The position numbers were made by a program, and so were the translations under genes. A stretch of DNA of 56,331 nucleotides, taken from Mnemiopsis leidyi (taxonomy: Eukaryota; Ctenophora; Tentaculata; Lobata; Bolinopsidae). The stretch is taken from positions 183,148-239,478 of the forward strand of contig JH153356.1 of assembly GCA_000226015.1 (NCBI GenBank). Reading direction: 5' to 3'. Below are positions 11,401 to 20,754 of the stretch, piece after piece (positions within the stretch are counted from its first letter, which is position 1; the number at the start of each line of letters is the position of its first letter). The notes beneath the pieces were generated by a model. The model saw only the letters and a list, made by a program, of their open reading frames with translations. It did no database searches and was not told the DNA's origin.

Positions 11401-14400
11401 CCAAGTACTCTTTGTAAGTAATCATTACGTAAAGCTACAGGAGAAAGCTTTTTCGTACAGCTACAGGAGAAAGCTTTTTCTTAGTATCTTGAGATGAAAC
11501 AATTGTACGTCATTAGCTTAGCTTGGCGTTGCTCTGCTTAAAACGTTACTTAGCTTAGCAGCCTACCAAAGTTTAGTTGGAAAAGTGGATTGAGAATAAA
11601 AAGCACGTGAGAGAAATGGACCATGTACAAGATCAGAGCTGATTAGATTTGTAAAAGGGTCGCTCCTATCTTAAGTAGGAACAATGAACCAGGCTAAATG
11701 AAGTGAGGGAGGGAAGTATCCCTGTCTGTATTCCAGCTGATTGTCCAGGAGTGTGCGGTAATAATAGGTTGTCTGTATTCCAGCTGACTGTCCAGCAGTG
11801 TGCGGTAATAATAGGTTGCAATGTGCAAGCCGCTCGGTTACACAGTCTCCCTTACTTGTACTTTATGTTCATATCTGACGTCAATCACTCAGGACGATAC
11901 ATAGCTTCTCTCGGTTTAGTATAGGCTGATATACACTACTAGTATACAGGCTGATATACACAACCTAGTATACAGGCTGATATACACTATCTTGTATACA
12001 GGCTGATATACACTACCTAATTAACTAACGAGATAATCAGGACAATTAACTAACGAGATAATCACCTCTCTGAGAAGCTGCTGAATAAGTTCGTCCCTGT
12101 CATCAGGAGGGGGTGGACTCTCGGTCCCCTCTCTCCCGCTGCTCTCCTCTATCCTCACTAGCTCGTCTGTAGCTGGTTCTGGGTCTCGTGGTCTGAGGGG
12201 GTTGGATCATGTTAGATTTAGTTAGACTCAGTTAGATTTAGTTAGATTTAATTAGACTCAGTTAGATTTAGTTAGATTTAATTAGACTCAGTTAGATTTA
12301 GTTAGATTTAATTAGACTCAGTTAGATTTAGTTAGATTTAGTTAGATTTAGATAGACTAAGTTTAATTTAGGTAGATTTAATTAAACTCAGTTAGATTTA
12401 GTTAGATTTAGTTACCTTAGGAGACATATTTACGGGGTACGAAATTCGGGGATTTTCGAAAAAAATCCCCATATTTTTGTACTACCAAAATTTTGACCTC
12501 CACTTCAAAACTCCCCAAATTAATTTGTTTGTAATTGGCTCAAAAAGGGTTAAATTGAGGTGTAATTGTATTCATCAAATTAGTTATTTTACATGGTCTG
12601 TGAGATAAGGAAGAACATTTCTCAGGTACATAGAAAGTTAATTAGTATTAAAATAACTAAGTAAAAATTACAGGATATTTAGTGCTGTATACATAAAAAA
12701 ACTTGGGTCCGTGAAACAGACCCAAGGCCAAATTCGCTCCTGCATGATAGATATGCCTGCTCTGTGAAAAGGATTGAGGAAGGTCGTGGAGTACTCATGG
12801 CAAGACTGGTTACTGTTAGCCATGTGCCTTTGGTAATTAGCAAGATATGTCACTACTTTATCATCCATGGTGGTGAGATATCTGGAACTGTGTAGGACTT
12901 TAAACCACGGAGATCGCCCATACCTTCGGGATCAGGCTTAGAAATCAAGCTCAATCTTACCTTGAAAGGTAGGGGAGACTTGATTGATAAGTTGAAGCTG
13001 CTGTTAAGGGACGCCTACAACTAGGATTACACGGGTAAGCAGAATCAAGATGAAGGAAATGACAATGTACAAGACGATGATAACGAAGAGGATGATTTTT
13101 GATTAGTTAACTTTCTTCACGATTATCAAATTTAAAAAAAGATTGAGTTTGATTTTTCTAAAATAATTTAAGGTGAAAATGCGCCAATTTAATTCGGGGT
13201 ACGAAATTTGGGGATTTTTTTAAAAAATCCCCATTTCATTGTCCAACCATTAATTCGATCCCCAGATTTTTGATCCGCGTAAATATGTCTCGTAAGGTAG
13301 ATTTAGTAAGATTTAGTTAGATTTAGTTAGACTCAGTTTAATTTAGTTAGATTTTATTAGACTCAGTTAGTTTTAGTTAGATTTAGTTAGATTTAATTAG
13401 ATTTAGTTGGACTCAGTTAGATTTAGTTAGATTTAGTCAGATTAAGTTAGACTCGGTTAGATTTAGTTAGACTCAGTTAGATTTATTTAGATTTAGTTAC
13501 ATTTGGATCGGAGCTTAGAGTCATACTAGGGCATTCACTGATCTTGAAGCTAAAACAGATTTGCTAGACTTAGATTTGTTAGACTTAGTTAGATTTAGTT
13601 AGACTTAGTTAGACTCAGTTAGATTTAGTTAGACTCAGTTAGATTTAGTTAGACTTGGTTAGATTTAGTTAGACTCAGTTAGATTTAGTTAGACTCAGTT
13701 AGATTTAGTTAGACTCAGTTAGATTTATTTAGATTTAGTGACATTTAAATCGGAGCTTAGAGTCATACTAGGGCATTCACTGATCTTGAAGCTAAAACAG
13801 ATTTGCTCCCGAAGTTTGGGGATTGATATTGTGATTGGAAAATTGAGCTTGAGTTTTCCCAGAAATATTATGCTAGTTCACTGAAATTCCCGAGATGACC
13901 GTTTCCCCTACAATCAGCACAACTTGTCTCCATAGAGACAGGCAGAACAAGTAATGAGTAAGTTGATGTACACAATTACATTACACAACAATGGAGCAAA
14001 CAAGGCTACCAGTGTAAGAGGATTGGAGACTATTGTCATGGTCAGGAAGTGACCCAATAATCAACCACTTTATTAAACGTCCGTCGATATAAGTGCTCAG
14101 TGGGACGCATTGTCCTGGGCAGAGCTGGGACTGGTTACAGTTTTTAGTGCAGTCTAAATACGGGGATATTTCTGTAGAAACTAATCACACCGACAGTCAT
14201 GTTTCTATAGTCAGTATGATTTCGAACGAATGCATGTAACAATTTATACGATGTATGGAATGTTATTGGCGTGTAAGATATACAAAAATGTACACGAATG
14301 ACACAGAATACACAGACAACGTACACAGACAACGTACACCAACAATTTACACAAATCACACACAGACAATACACACGATGTGCTACCTGGGGGGTGGAGT

Positions 14401-17248
14401 GTAGGCCGCGTGTCGAGCGAAGTCTGGAGGTCTGTCATCCAGCCCAGGAATTCCAATCATTGCATCTATGTACTGCATTCCTTGACAATCTATGTAGAAT
14501 CTGCAAGGTTGTTTATTGTTAAATTTTATCGAGATTTTTAATCGCAAATCATAACTTGAGTTTCCTTCCATTAAACAATTTAAACAAGCGGACATAGAAG
14601 TTGAATTTCAGGAGTTGAACCAGCAAAAAATTGACATGGAAATTGTCCCACATTCCCACATTCCCACACTTAATTCTGTACGTTACATTACCGGTTGAGC
14701 TGTCTGTAAAGTTCTTTAAAGCGACTGTTGTGTCCCTCAAGCGTGTCCGGTGGTAATGACGTGTACAGTTTCTGCATAATTCTCACAATGATACCTGAAA
14801 GATGAAATGTCACACGTGCACAATGATACCTTAAAGATGCAATGTCACACGTGCACAATGATTCCTGAAAGATGCAATGTCACATGTGTACAATGATTCC
14901 TGAAAGATGCAATGTCACATGTGTACAATGATTCCTGAAAGATGCAATGTCACACGTGCACAATGATTCCTGAAAGATGCAATGTCACATGTGTACAATG
15001 ATTCCTGAAAGATGCAATGTCATTCATGCAAAAGTTAGTTTGTTTCTAAGGCCAGATAGCAGGATATCCGCATTCAATAAACTACAATTAGACGTAATCA
15101 AACCGTCGAAGGGCTGCATTTGTTTTCCATTAGTAATTATGGAAGAGTATTCCGGTATTTAGGGCTCAGTTCATGTGCAAATTACTATAATTAGATTAAA
15201 TACATTCCTGCATTCTGATACTTGTACATACTTGTACATACTTGTACATACTTGTACAAGGGCAAGGGTAACTTCTGATTTAACTCCCGAGTATTCCAGA
15301 ATATCAATTTATACAATTTATGAGTACCAAGGAGAAATGGAAATTGACGTATCAAACTCTGGTTGTCAGTCAAGTATCGATTAAATGGGCAGTATCTTTA
15401 TCAGCTCGAGAAACATTACTCACCATACAGGTTATAACTCTCCGGAACGATACAGATGTAAGGATGCAGCCTGCACTGTATCATGAGGGGAGAAAATTGA
15501 GCAGTGCCAGATAGACCATCTCTAATTGCACGAACTAACTTTAGCATTGTGTCCAGGTACTCGAAACAGTCAACAGCTAACTGGAAATGTTCGGAGTTGA
15601 GTGGAAAAATTGATGGGTTTTCATCATTACAAGCTTACCAAAACGAGAGAGTGGTTAAAAAAAGGGTGACTTAGAATAACACACTATGTCAATCAAAATA
15701 CTACAAGAACGGAAACCTGAAAGTAAAGGTTAATATCATTTTCAGGGAGTTTCCACTGTTTTTCTTGAACGTCCAGATTGCTTGGAAACACCGGCCATTT
15801 TCTGTGCAGGATTATCTTCTGTCTGTAACAAGATGGTTGAAAGTTTAGCATCAGGCTACATGTATTTCGACAGATCTACAACATCCTAACATAAAACGCA
15901 GAAATTCCACAATCTATGTATTTAAAATAGTTGTTTACCTGACAAGTTTGGCATAGAGGGCAATAAGGAGAGGATAGCCACTGTCTGAGTAGTTCCAGTG
16001 TCTCCGCATTTGTTCCACCAAGTCTACCCACTTAATACTTTCTCTTATGACGGTAGGATGACCGTTTACTATCACCTGAGAAATCGTCGATCTTAAAACA
16101 TATTTCTTCATGGACCAGAGTAGGGTTGAAATAATATGTTTAGGAAACAATTTGATTAGGGGTGATTATGGTGGCGGCGGCCATCCCAGAAAAGACACTT
16201 AACTCAAAATTTCTGAACCTCGAGACTATTCTCAATCGATTTCTCGTCCAATTTTAGCCCGGGTTGAAAAAAAAAGAAAAAAAGTTGCCACCCCCTAGTA
16301 TGACAACATAGTCTAGTATGAAAAAAAGTGTTCAAATCGAGGGACGAATTGGAGTCCAAACGGAAAGAGATAGAGTCATGAAAAATTCAGATATTCTACA
16401 TTTTAGCGGGTTCTGTGGCTTAGGCTATGTGAAAAGTTGATCTGAAGGCCTTTAAAGACCTTTAAAGGCCTTAAAGGCCCTATAAATTACAATTTTCAAC
16501 TTTGAGCTAGAAGAAAAGTTAGACCAATATTTCAATGTAAAATTTGACGAGGAATCCGAATTTGATAGTTTCGAATCCAAAAATCATCACGTGACCCCTT
16601 AAGTCAGACTAGTATTTTCACGAAAAATTTGACAAGGAATCAGAATTAAAACTTCCAAGCAGAAAAAATGACCCCTTATTCTTGAGCAAGAAAGAAAATA
16701 AGACCAGCATTTAGACGTGAAATTACAAGAAATCTGAAAACCATGTGTCTTTTCTGGCTGGGGGCACGTTTTGTGTTTTGCAACTGATAACTATAATGTA
16801 ATTACCTTCAAAAAAGGTGGGTTTGCACATGTTAAGTTCTAACCTTATGAATTACAGTAACAAGTTTCCAGCAAACCACAGGTTTTGATTGGTAAGGTAG
16901 GCGCTGCAACATCATCCAGAATGTTTGAGCAGTCCTTTCTTGCCAAGTGCTGTAAAAAGTTATGTGGTAGAGCCTACATAATAACATGTTTATAGCATTT
17001 ATTCAGAATCTTGTCACCTTTGTATTATAATCTAAGTGTTACAATTTTAGATTTAATAGTATCAATTTTTACCTGATTGTAATAGTACGGACATGTTTTT
17101 CTTTTGGTGGGCACTCAACTTCACTGCATGCTTTGAAAAATGCCTCCTGTAATTCTTTTTCTCTTTCTACTGTGAAACTTCCTCCACGCTCCCCTCTCAA
17201 ACTCTGTGTCATGCGAGAAAGTGATCCTGCTCTTGAGGTACCAGCCAT
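5297..17248 (-). CDS. HIP1: HIP1/HIP1R/Sla2-family endocytic adaptor (C-terminal part not found)
   Basis: Fifteen minus-strand exons join in phase (669 codons): 17248-17073, 16949-16844, 16075-15939, 15822-15717, 15580-15424, 14794-14692, 14500-14387, 12192-12066, 9430-9289, 8857-8607, 8367-8249, 8054-7875, 7767-7746, 7260-7169, 5471-5297. The first seven (residues 1-299) form an ANTH domain. It has the lipid-binding pattern K-x9-K-x-K-H (KACSEVECPPKEKH). Other segments matching vertebrate HIP1 are AQTFW..LQRLP, NGHPTVIRESI, FPSNLDV, DINLYFQLAVDCFEYLD, LPPDTLEGHNSRF and QYIDAMIGIPGLDDRPPDF. A short acidic/Pro linker, a long coiled coil and a helical segment follow. The family links PI(4,5)P2 and clathrin coats to actin. 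The start is the only ATG after an upstream in-frame stop. The last exon ends in a donor, so the gene continues left. The I/LWEQ actin-binding module is not visible in the window. Confidence 0.92.
5472..7168. other. HIP1 intron
   Basis: AT-rich intron containing a small inverted-repeat element (5590-5795). Near 6900-7000 a short stretch has several ACACGGTGCA/GTGTGTGC inverted motifs. No further HIP1 exon was recognised here. Confidence 0.6.
5590..5795. mobile_element. ~206-bp MITE-like element
   Basis: The left end AAACCGCCGAAGAACCGCTT and the reverse complement of the right end, AAACGCCGAAGAACCGCTT, form terminal inverted repeats of about 19 bp with one base difference. The interior repeats CGGTT/AACCG motifs in both orientations and can fold. 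No coding capacity. The target duplication is not clear (GCCC/GCAGC flanks). Confidence 0.7.
7169..7260 (-). CDS. HIP1: HIP1 exon after the coiled coil
   Basis: A TTCAG acceptor and GTATTT donor bound 92 bases in phase 0 to phase 2. The peptide starts AECAQSCSLEECTSIADNCH and ends NVVMNQR. It lines up with the human HIP1 stretch CAGSADHLLSTVTSISSCIEQLEKSW: C-A-x-S, then L, TSI, C and I at the same spacing. The next exon supplies the following Trp (R|WSVL). This corresponds to the helical region between coiled coil and actin-binding module. Confidence 0.7.
7746..7767 (-). CDS. HIP1: candidate 22-nt HIP1 micro-exon
   Basis: After the donor at 7875 (ending in a split Arg codon, AG|), a GTAG acceptor at 7768 opens 22 bases that finish the codon and give RIEELSVQ before a GTTTCG donor. 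Input and output phases fit both neighbours. The peptide continues the coiled-coil character (QAIQ-RIEELSVQ). The acceptor lacks a strong pyrimidine tract and the exon is very short, so it rests on phase and composition only. Confidence 0.45.
7875..9430 (-). CDS. HIP1: HIP1 central coiled-coil exons
   Basis: Four exons (9430-9289, 8857-8607, 8367-8249, 8054-7875) encode about 230 residues rich in E, K, Q, L and R with heptad spacing and almost no Pro or Gly. Segments include RWRDSLERCEKLKQAYGNL, HINLIRAHAETKKSLE and RLADKLRFDLDRAEKEK. In HIP1 family proteins this region dimerises and binds clathrin light chain. The order QQKLEEAEGRWRDSLERCEK-LKQAYGNLRQEHINLIRAHAE corresponds to the human stretch around NEQRYSKLKEKYSELVQNHA. 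All junctions keep phase. These exons belong to the full gene entry. Confidence 0.88.
9566..9845. repeat. 19-bp minisatellite
   Basis: About 14 copies of TATCTTATAAAGTAGTAGG, near-identical in the centre and degenerate at both ends. Confidence 0.95.
10496..10554. other. assembly gap (59 N)
   Basis: Run of undetermined bases inside a HIP1 intron. Confidence 0.99.
10832..10965. repeat. minisatellite, ~25-35 bp unit, four copies
   Basis: Units contain TATTAAACATTCGGCTCAGT followed by AGAAAGAGGAGT. The later copies lost the GGCTC part. Confidence 0.85.
11710..11820. repeat. direct duplication, ~50 bp
   Basis: Two adjacent copies of CTGTATTCCAGCTGAYTGTC followed by CAGSAGTGTGCGGTAATAATAGGTT. 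Confidence 0.85.
11921..12020. repeat. ~25-bp minisatellite, four copies
   Basis: Units contain TATACAGGCTGATATACACT followed by a variable AYCTAG segment. It lies about 50 bp downstream (on the gene strand) of the HIP1 exon at 12066-12192. Confidence 0.85.
12205..12414. repeat. TTAGATTTAG/TTAGACTCAG minisatellite, left part
   Basis: Alternating GTTAGATTTA and GTTAGACTCA decamers. The array is interrupted by the transposon at 12415-13297 and resumes on its other side. Confidence 0.93.
12415..13297. mobile_element. TA-target DNA transposon remnant, copy 1 (883 bp)
   Basis: The ends CCTTAGGAGACATATTTACG and (reverse complement of the right end) CCTTACGAGACATATTTACG are inverted repeats. TA dinucleotides flank both sides (12413-12414, 13298-13299), which indicates Tc1/mariner/pogo-type integration. 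The subterminal GGGTACGAAATTCGGGGATT also recurs at the other end. Inside, a plus-strand stretch near 13030-13101 reads as an acidic tail (NQDEGNDNVQDDDNEEDDF) followed by a stop, typical of the C-terminus of pogo/jerky transposases. In-frame stops show decay. A related copy lies at 17938-18575. Confidence 0.85.
13298..13745. repeat. TTAGATTTAG/TTAGACTCAG minisatellite, right part, with internal duplication
   Basis: The same decamers as at 12205-12414 continue. A block of about 60 bp starting CGGAGCTTAGAGTCATACTA occurs at about 13508 and again at about 13750, each preceded by an array, so a larger segment was duplicated. Confidence 0.9.
14786..15030. repeat. 35-bp minisatellite carrying copies of the HIP1 exon-6 acceptor
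   Basis: Seven units of exactly 35 bp: CAATGATTCCTGAAAGATGC followed by AATGTCACAYGTGYA. The first unit contains the real acceptor of the exon ending at 14794 and its first nine exonic bases. On the minus strand the other units repeat GCATCTTTCAG then GAATCATTGT. Most copies keep an intact pyrimidine-AG. Confidence 0.95.
15219..15259. repeat. 10-bp tandem repeat, four copies
   Basis: Four copies of ATACTTGTAC in a HIP1 intron. Confidence 0.9.
16185..16761. mobile_element. possible non-autonomous inverted-repeat element in a HIP1 intron
   Basis: The left end has CCCAGAAAAGACAC and the right end, reverse-complemented, has CCAGCCAGAAAAGACAC. They face each other about 575 bp apart. The interior has no coding capacity but repeats phrases such as GACAAGGAATCAGAAT/GACGAGGAATCCGAAT and GACCCCTTA. 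No clear target duplication. The inverted match is only about 13 bp, so this is tentative. Confidence 0.45.
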
Positions 17249-17937
17249 CCTGACATTGAGACTGTCATAGAGAGAAAGGCAGTTCAGTAGCAATGTTGTA
17301 AGCTACTTGATTAACGAAAAAGGGTTGAATAATGTTGATAATCTGCAATTAAAGTGGCCTCCCAACTCAGCCAAACTAGTAAGGGCTAGTGCTAGGGAGC
17401 TGTGTGATGACCGATATATTGCAAGGAAATGTAACTTAAAGGCTCATGGGGTTAGAACTTCAACTCCTTCAACATCAACTCATCTCATTATGTGAAGGCA
17501 AGAAAGTTACAAACATAAGTTTGCAAAACTCTTGCTTGTCACAAACCAAAAAGGGGATAAATTTGTCTTAAAGCAGATTGACCCAGAAACATCCGTGTCA
17601 GGAGGAAGGCACATGCCCGTGAGCTGTACAATCGACACGTGCACATGATGATATAGCAAATACAGGTAATAGACCCAGGGAGAAAAAATCAGATCATTTT
17701 TACAGGGATCTATCAGCTGGCCCTATGTGGTTTTGGAGGGCATGCAATGCTTTTTGTGTCTGTGGGCACTTATTTTGCCTCCACTTTTTGACAAGGAGGC
17801 TAGCATCTCATGGAGCTCCTCTGGATTGCAGGCATAGACCAAACCCAGCTGGGCTGGGGGTTTGCCAGGTTGGTTCTTCAGGAGAACATAACGTGGTTAT
17901 GGCCCTGGTGGATCGGTGATGTCCCAAAGGACATCTA

Positions 17938-18575
17938 CCTTAGGAGACATATTTACGGGGAACGAAATTCGGGGATTTTTGGAAAAAATCCCCATATTTT
18001 CGTACTACCAAATATTTGACCTCCACTTCAAAATCCCCCAAATTAATTTGTTTGTAATTGGCTCAAAAAGGGTTATATTGAGGTGTATTCATCAAATTAG
18101 TTATTTTACATGGTCTGTGAGACAAGGAAGAACATTTCTCAGGTACATAGAAAGTTAATTAGTATTAAAATAACTAAGTAAAAGTTACAGGATATTCAGT
18201 GCTTTATACATAAAAAAACGTGGGTCAGAGCTCAGATAGAACTTCTAAAACAAATGGATCTTCCTCCGGAAATTCTAACATCACAATCGCCTCTGTAATT
18301 GCTGATTTCCTAAATCCGTTTTTAATGACAGTTTTACCACGATCAGTTTGAAATTTGTCAAATATTTCTACAATCCATTTTGCATGTCTAACCTTTGAAG
18401 ATTATCAAATTTTAAAAAAATTGAGTTTGATTTTTCTAAAATAATTGAAGGTGAAAATGCGCCAATTTAATTCGGGGTACGAAATTTGGGGATTTTTTTA
18501 AAAAATCCCCATTTCATTGTCCAACCATTAATTCGATCCCCAGATTTTTGATCCGCGTAAATATGTCTCGTAAGG
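17938..18575 (-). mobile_element. TA-target DNA transposon, copy 2, with pogo-type transposase C-terminus
   Basis: The ends are the same as copy 1 (CCTTAGGAGACATATTTACG and its inverted partner) with flanking TA at 17936-17937 and 18576-18577; length 638 bp. On the minus strand the interior (about 18230-18390) encodes HAKWIVEIFDKFQTDRGKTV, then IKNGFRKSAITEAI and a stop after LSEL. This pattern resembles the C-terminal end of pogo/Tigger-type DDE transposases (W...D, IKNGFRKAGI). The upstream catalytic part is deleted, so the copy is non-autonomous. Confidence 0.82.
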
Positions 18576-19364
18576 TACCTCTTTTTCTTCTTCTACGTAG
18601 GGTGATGCTGTGAAGGACGGCCTTGTGCTCTCCCCAGTCATGCAGTTTAGTTAAAGTTTTGAGCTCTGGTTATTCCATATCGTCGTTTGTGCCAATCAAT
18701 GTTGAATGAAACGATTTGTGGAACATATGTAGCCAAATATTTTCCTTGTTTTGTTTGTTTGAGAACCGGTACCCCCGGTTAATGTTTACTTCAAATATAT
18801 TATATATAATCAAAATATAGTAGTACAAACTTTTATGAAAATTCAGAATCTCTGCAGGGCACACAAAATGTAGATTAATAGATCTAAATATACATTCTAC
18901 TTTAACCGTTTTACTTTAAAGCCATCGGCTCTAATTCAAGTAAAAAACTTAAATTACAAGTTTGGTAACAGTAAGCCTCAACAGTGTACAGGTATTTTCT
19001 AGAAATAATGCCTGCAGGCTGGGTGAAATGCAAACTGATGCTGATAGTGGTAAAAATGTCGCGTTATCAGTGTCGCTAATTCTAATGCGCTTTGGCAGTG
19101 AAAATGATTCGATATCAGATACGTCGCTATTTTTTAGTCAGTTTGTCAGGGCCATTGCGGTTGGGTCGAGTTGTTTTATGCTAGCATGTTGATCACTTTA
19201 TACCTAATCCCTAATCCTTAGCCTTGTAGAAGTTTGGAGTCCTGGTAAGTTGTATAATAAGAAATTTGGCCACTCATCACCTTCGCCTCCCGACTGGAGT
19301 TTAAGTAGTGTCCGCTTTGGTCTTTTTTGTAGATGCTATCTGAGAAAAGGCTGGGTGGGGACGT

Positions 19365-19705
19365 AATATTACGGGAGGAATCTGTTCCATTTATTGATAC
19401 GTATTGTTCGCGACCTCTGAGGTAGGATTGAAACCAATTAAGTGCTACATCACGGATGCCATAATGTTCCAGTTTTTTAAGTAATATGGAATGATCCAGA
19501 ACATCAAACGCTTTGCTGTAGTCCAGTAGTAATAAAAGAGCCATCTGGTTCTTCAGCTTCCCGAGACTTTGTAGTATAGTATAGTATAGTATTTTGGGCA
19601 TTCAAGAGGGCATGTTCACAGGAGCGTCCCGGCCGAAACCCATACTGATTTTCGAAAAGGGAGTTATTATTGTCTAGGAATTCTAGAACTCTCTTGTGCA
19701 TCAGT
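19365..19705 (-). pseudogene. non-LTR retrotransposon reverse transcriptase fragment (frameshifted)
   Basis: Minus-strand frames encode SLFENQYGFRPGRSCEHALL and, in another frame, [20 protein letters not shown] then [20 protein letters not shown]. These are hallmark segments of LINE-type (Jockey/CR1/L2-like) reverse transcriptases: QxGFRxGRS, then D-x-SKAFD with the first catalytic Asp. The shift between frames falls in an expanded TATAG tract (about 19572-19590). The fragment stops before the second catalytic motif (xADD), so it cannot be active. Confidence 0.88.
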
Positions 19706-19954
19706 TTTTAGTAGATTTTTTATGATGAAGACCTTGTGCTAGGTTCTTTGGCTAAGTTACTAAGCTTTGTTACTTAGCTTTGCAACTTGACAAAGTTACT
19801 TAGCTTTGAATAACATGTTATTTTCTATATCATATGATTTGATTGTACAGGTATAAAATAAATTTTGAGTTTTACTAATTTTGAGTTTTACTAATAAAGT
19901 GATTCATGGATTCCTCCCCCATGGAGCATATCTTAGAAATGCTCTGGGGGTTTT

Positions 19955-20365
19955 TACTTATTAAGGTGGTAGTTCAGTTTACAGTGGCCACTAAGATACT
20001 GTGTAGCTGCCCTATTGGACAGAGACTTGGTGTAGGACTCACGCCATACCATGCGAAAGTGTGGCGACATCTTTCTTTCCCTCATCTTTCGGTGACTCTG
20101 TTGCCTGTGAGCATTCTTCCACACTGTCCTTGGGACAGGAAGAGTTACACTCTCTGCTTTGTTGTCACCGGATCATTGGCCTTTCTTGGCAAGTTCATCT
20201 GCTTTTTCATTTCCCAGATAGCCCTTATGAGCAGGTTTTCACCTTTGTAGGACATTGTTGTCTTTCCCAAGTTTGTGGAGTTATTTCACACTCTCTGAGT
20301 TGCTTTGGATTTTATTACAGTGCTGTCTACCGCTTTGATTGCGGCTTGAATGTCACAGTTAATTT
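19955..20365 (-). pseudogene. retrotransposon RNase H domain fragment
   Basis: Minus-strand reading gives DIQAAIKAVDSTVIKSKATQ (the D-x-QAAIKA motif), then GYLGNEKADELAKK (the conserved H/G-x-EGNEKAD-x-LAK motif) and finally NRAATQYLSGHCKLNYHL (the LTGH...LNxHL end seen after LINE RNase H). The pieces lie in more than one frame with stops, so it is a dead copy. On this strand it precedes the reverse transcriptase fragment, the reverse of the normal order; the two come from different or rearranged insertions. Confidence 0.75.
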
Positions 20366-20754
20366 TTTATCTTATACCTATTTTCATAGATAGCCACATG
20401 TTACACAAGTGTAACGGCCAATTACAGGAGGCCGAATGTAAAATTATACATACACGCCAGTGACGGTTATGGAAGTGTGTACCATACTTTTATCGCCCGT
20501 GACTTCGCTGCAATGGGCAGCTAATCAGTTATCCCTATTAAAGGCTAAAACTCTAATTGTTTAATTTCCAGTGCCTCCGTCTGCAATTGCGGTTCTGCCA
20601 GGTAATCCTCGAGGTTGAGGCTTGCGATTGTTCTGTGTGAGGGGATCGAGTGTGGTACTGGTATTACTCAATCTGGTGTGTTTTGCTTGGAGTTATGTGT
20701 TGGATTATACGTATCCTTGTTGGAAAGCGCTTGTTTAACGTTCTCTGACTTCAT

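Larger units (their letters stand above)
9431..12065. other. large HIP1 intron with tandem repeats and an assembly gap
   Basis: This intron holds minisatellites at 9566-9845, 10832-10965, 11710-11815 and 11921-12020, and a run of N at 10496-10554. No exon was recognised. A direct duplication of about 21 bp (TGATTATCTCGTTAGTTAAT on the minus strand) begins at the donor of the exon at 12066. Confidence 0.65.

Noticed and set aside
19906..20393. Plus-strand open frames of about 110 codons
   Set aside because: They are antisense shadows of the RNase H remnant, which is recognisable on the minus strand.
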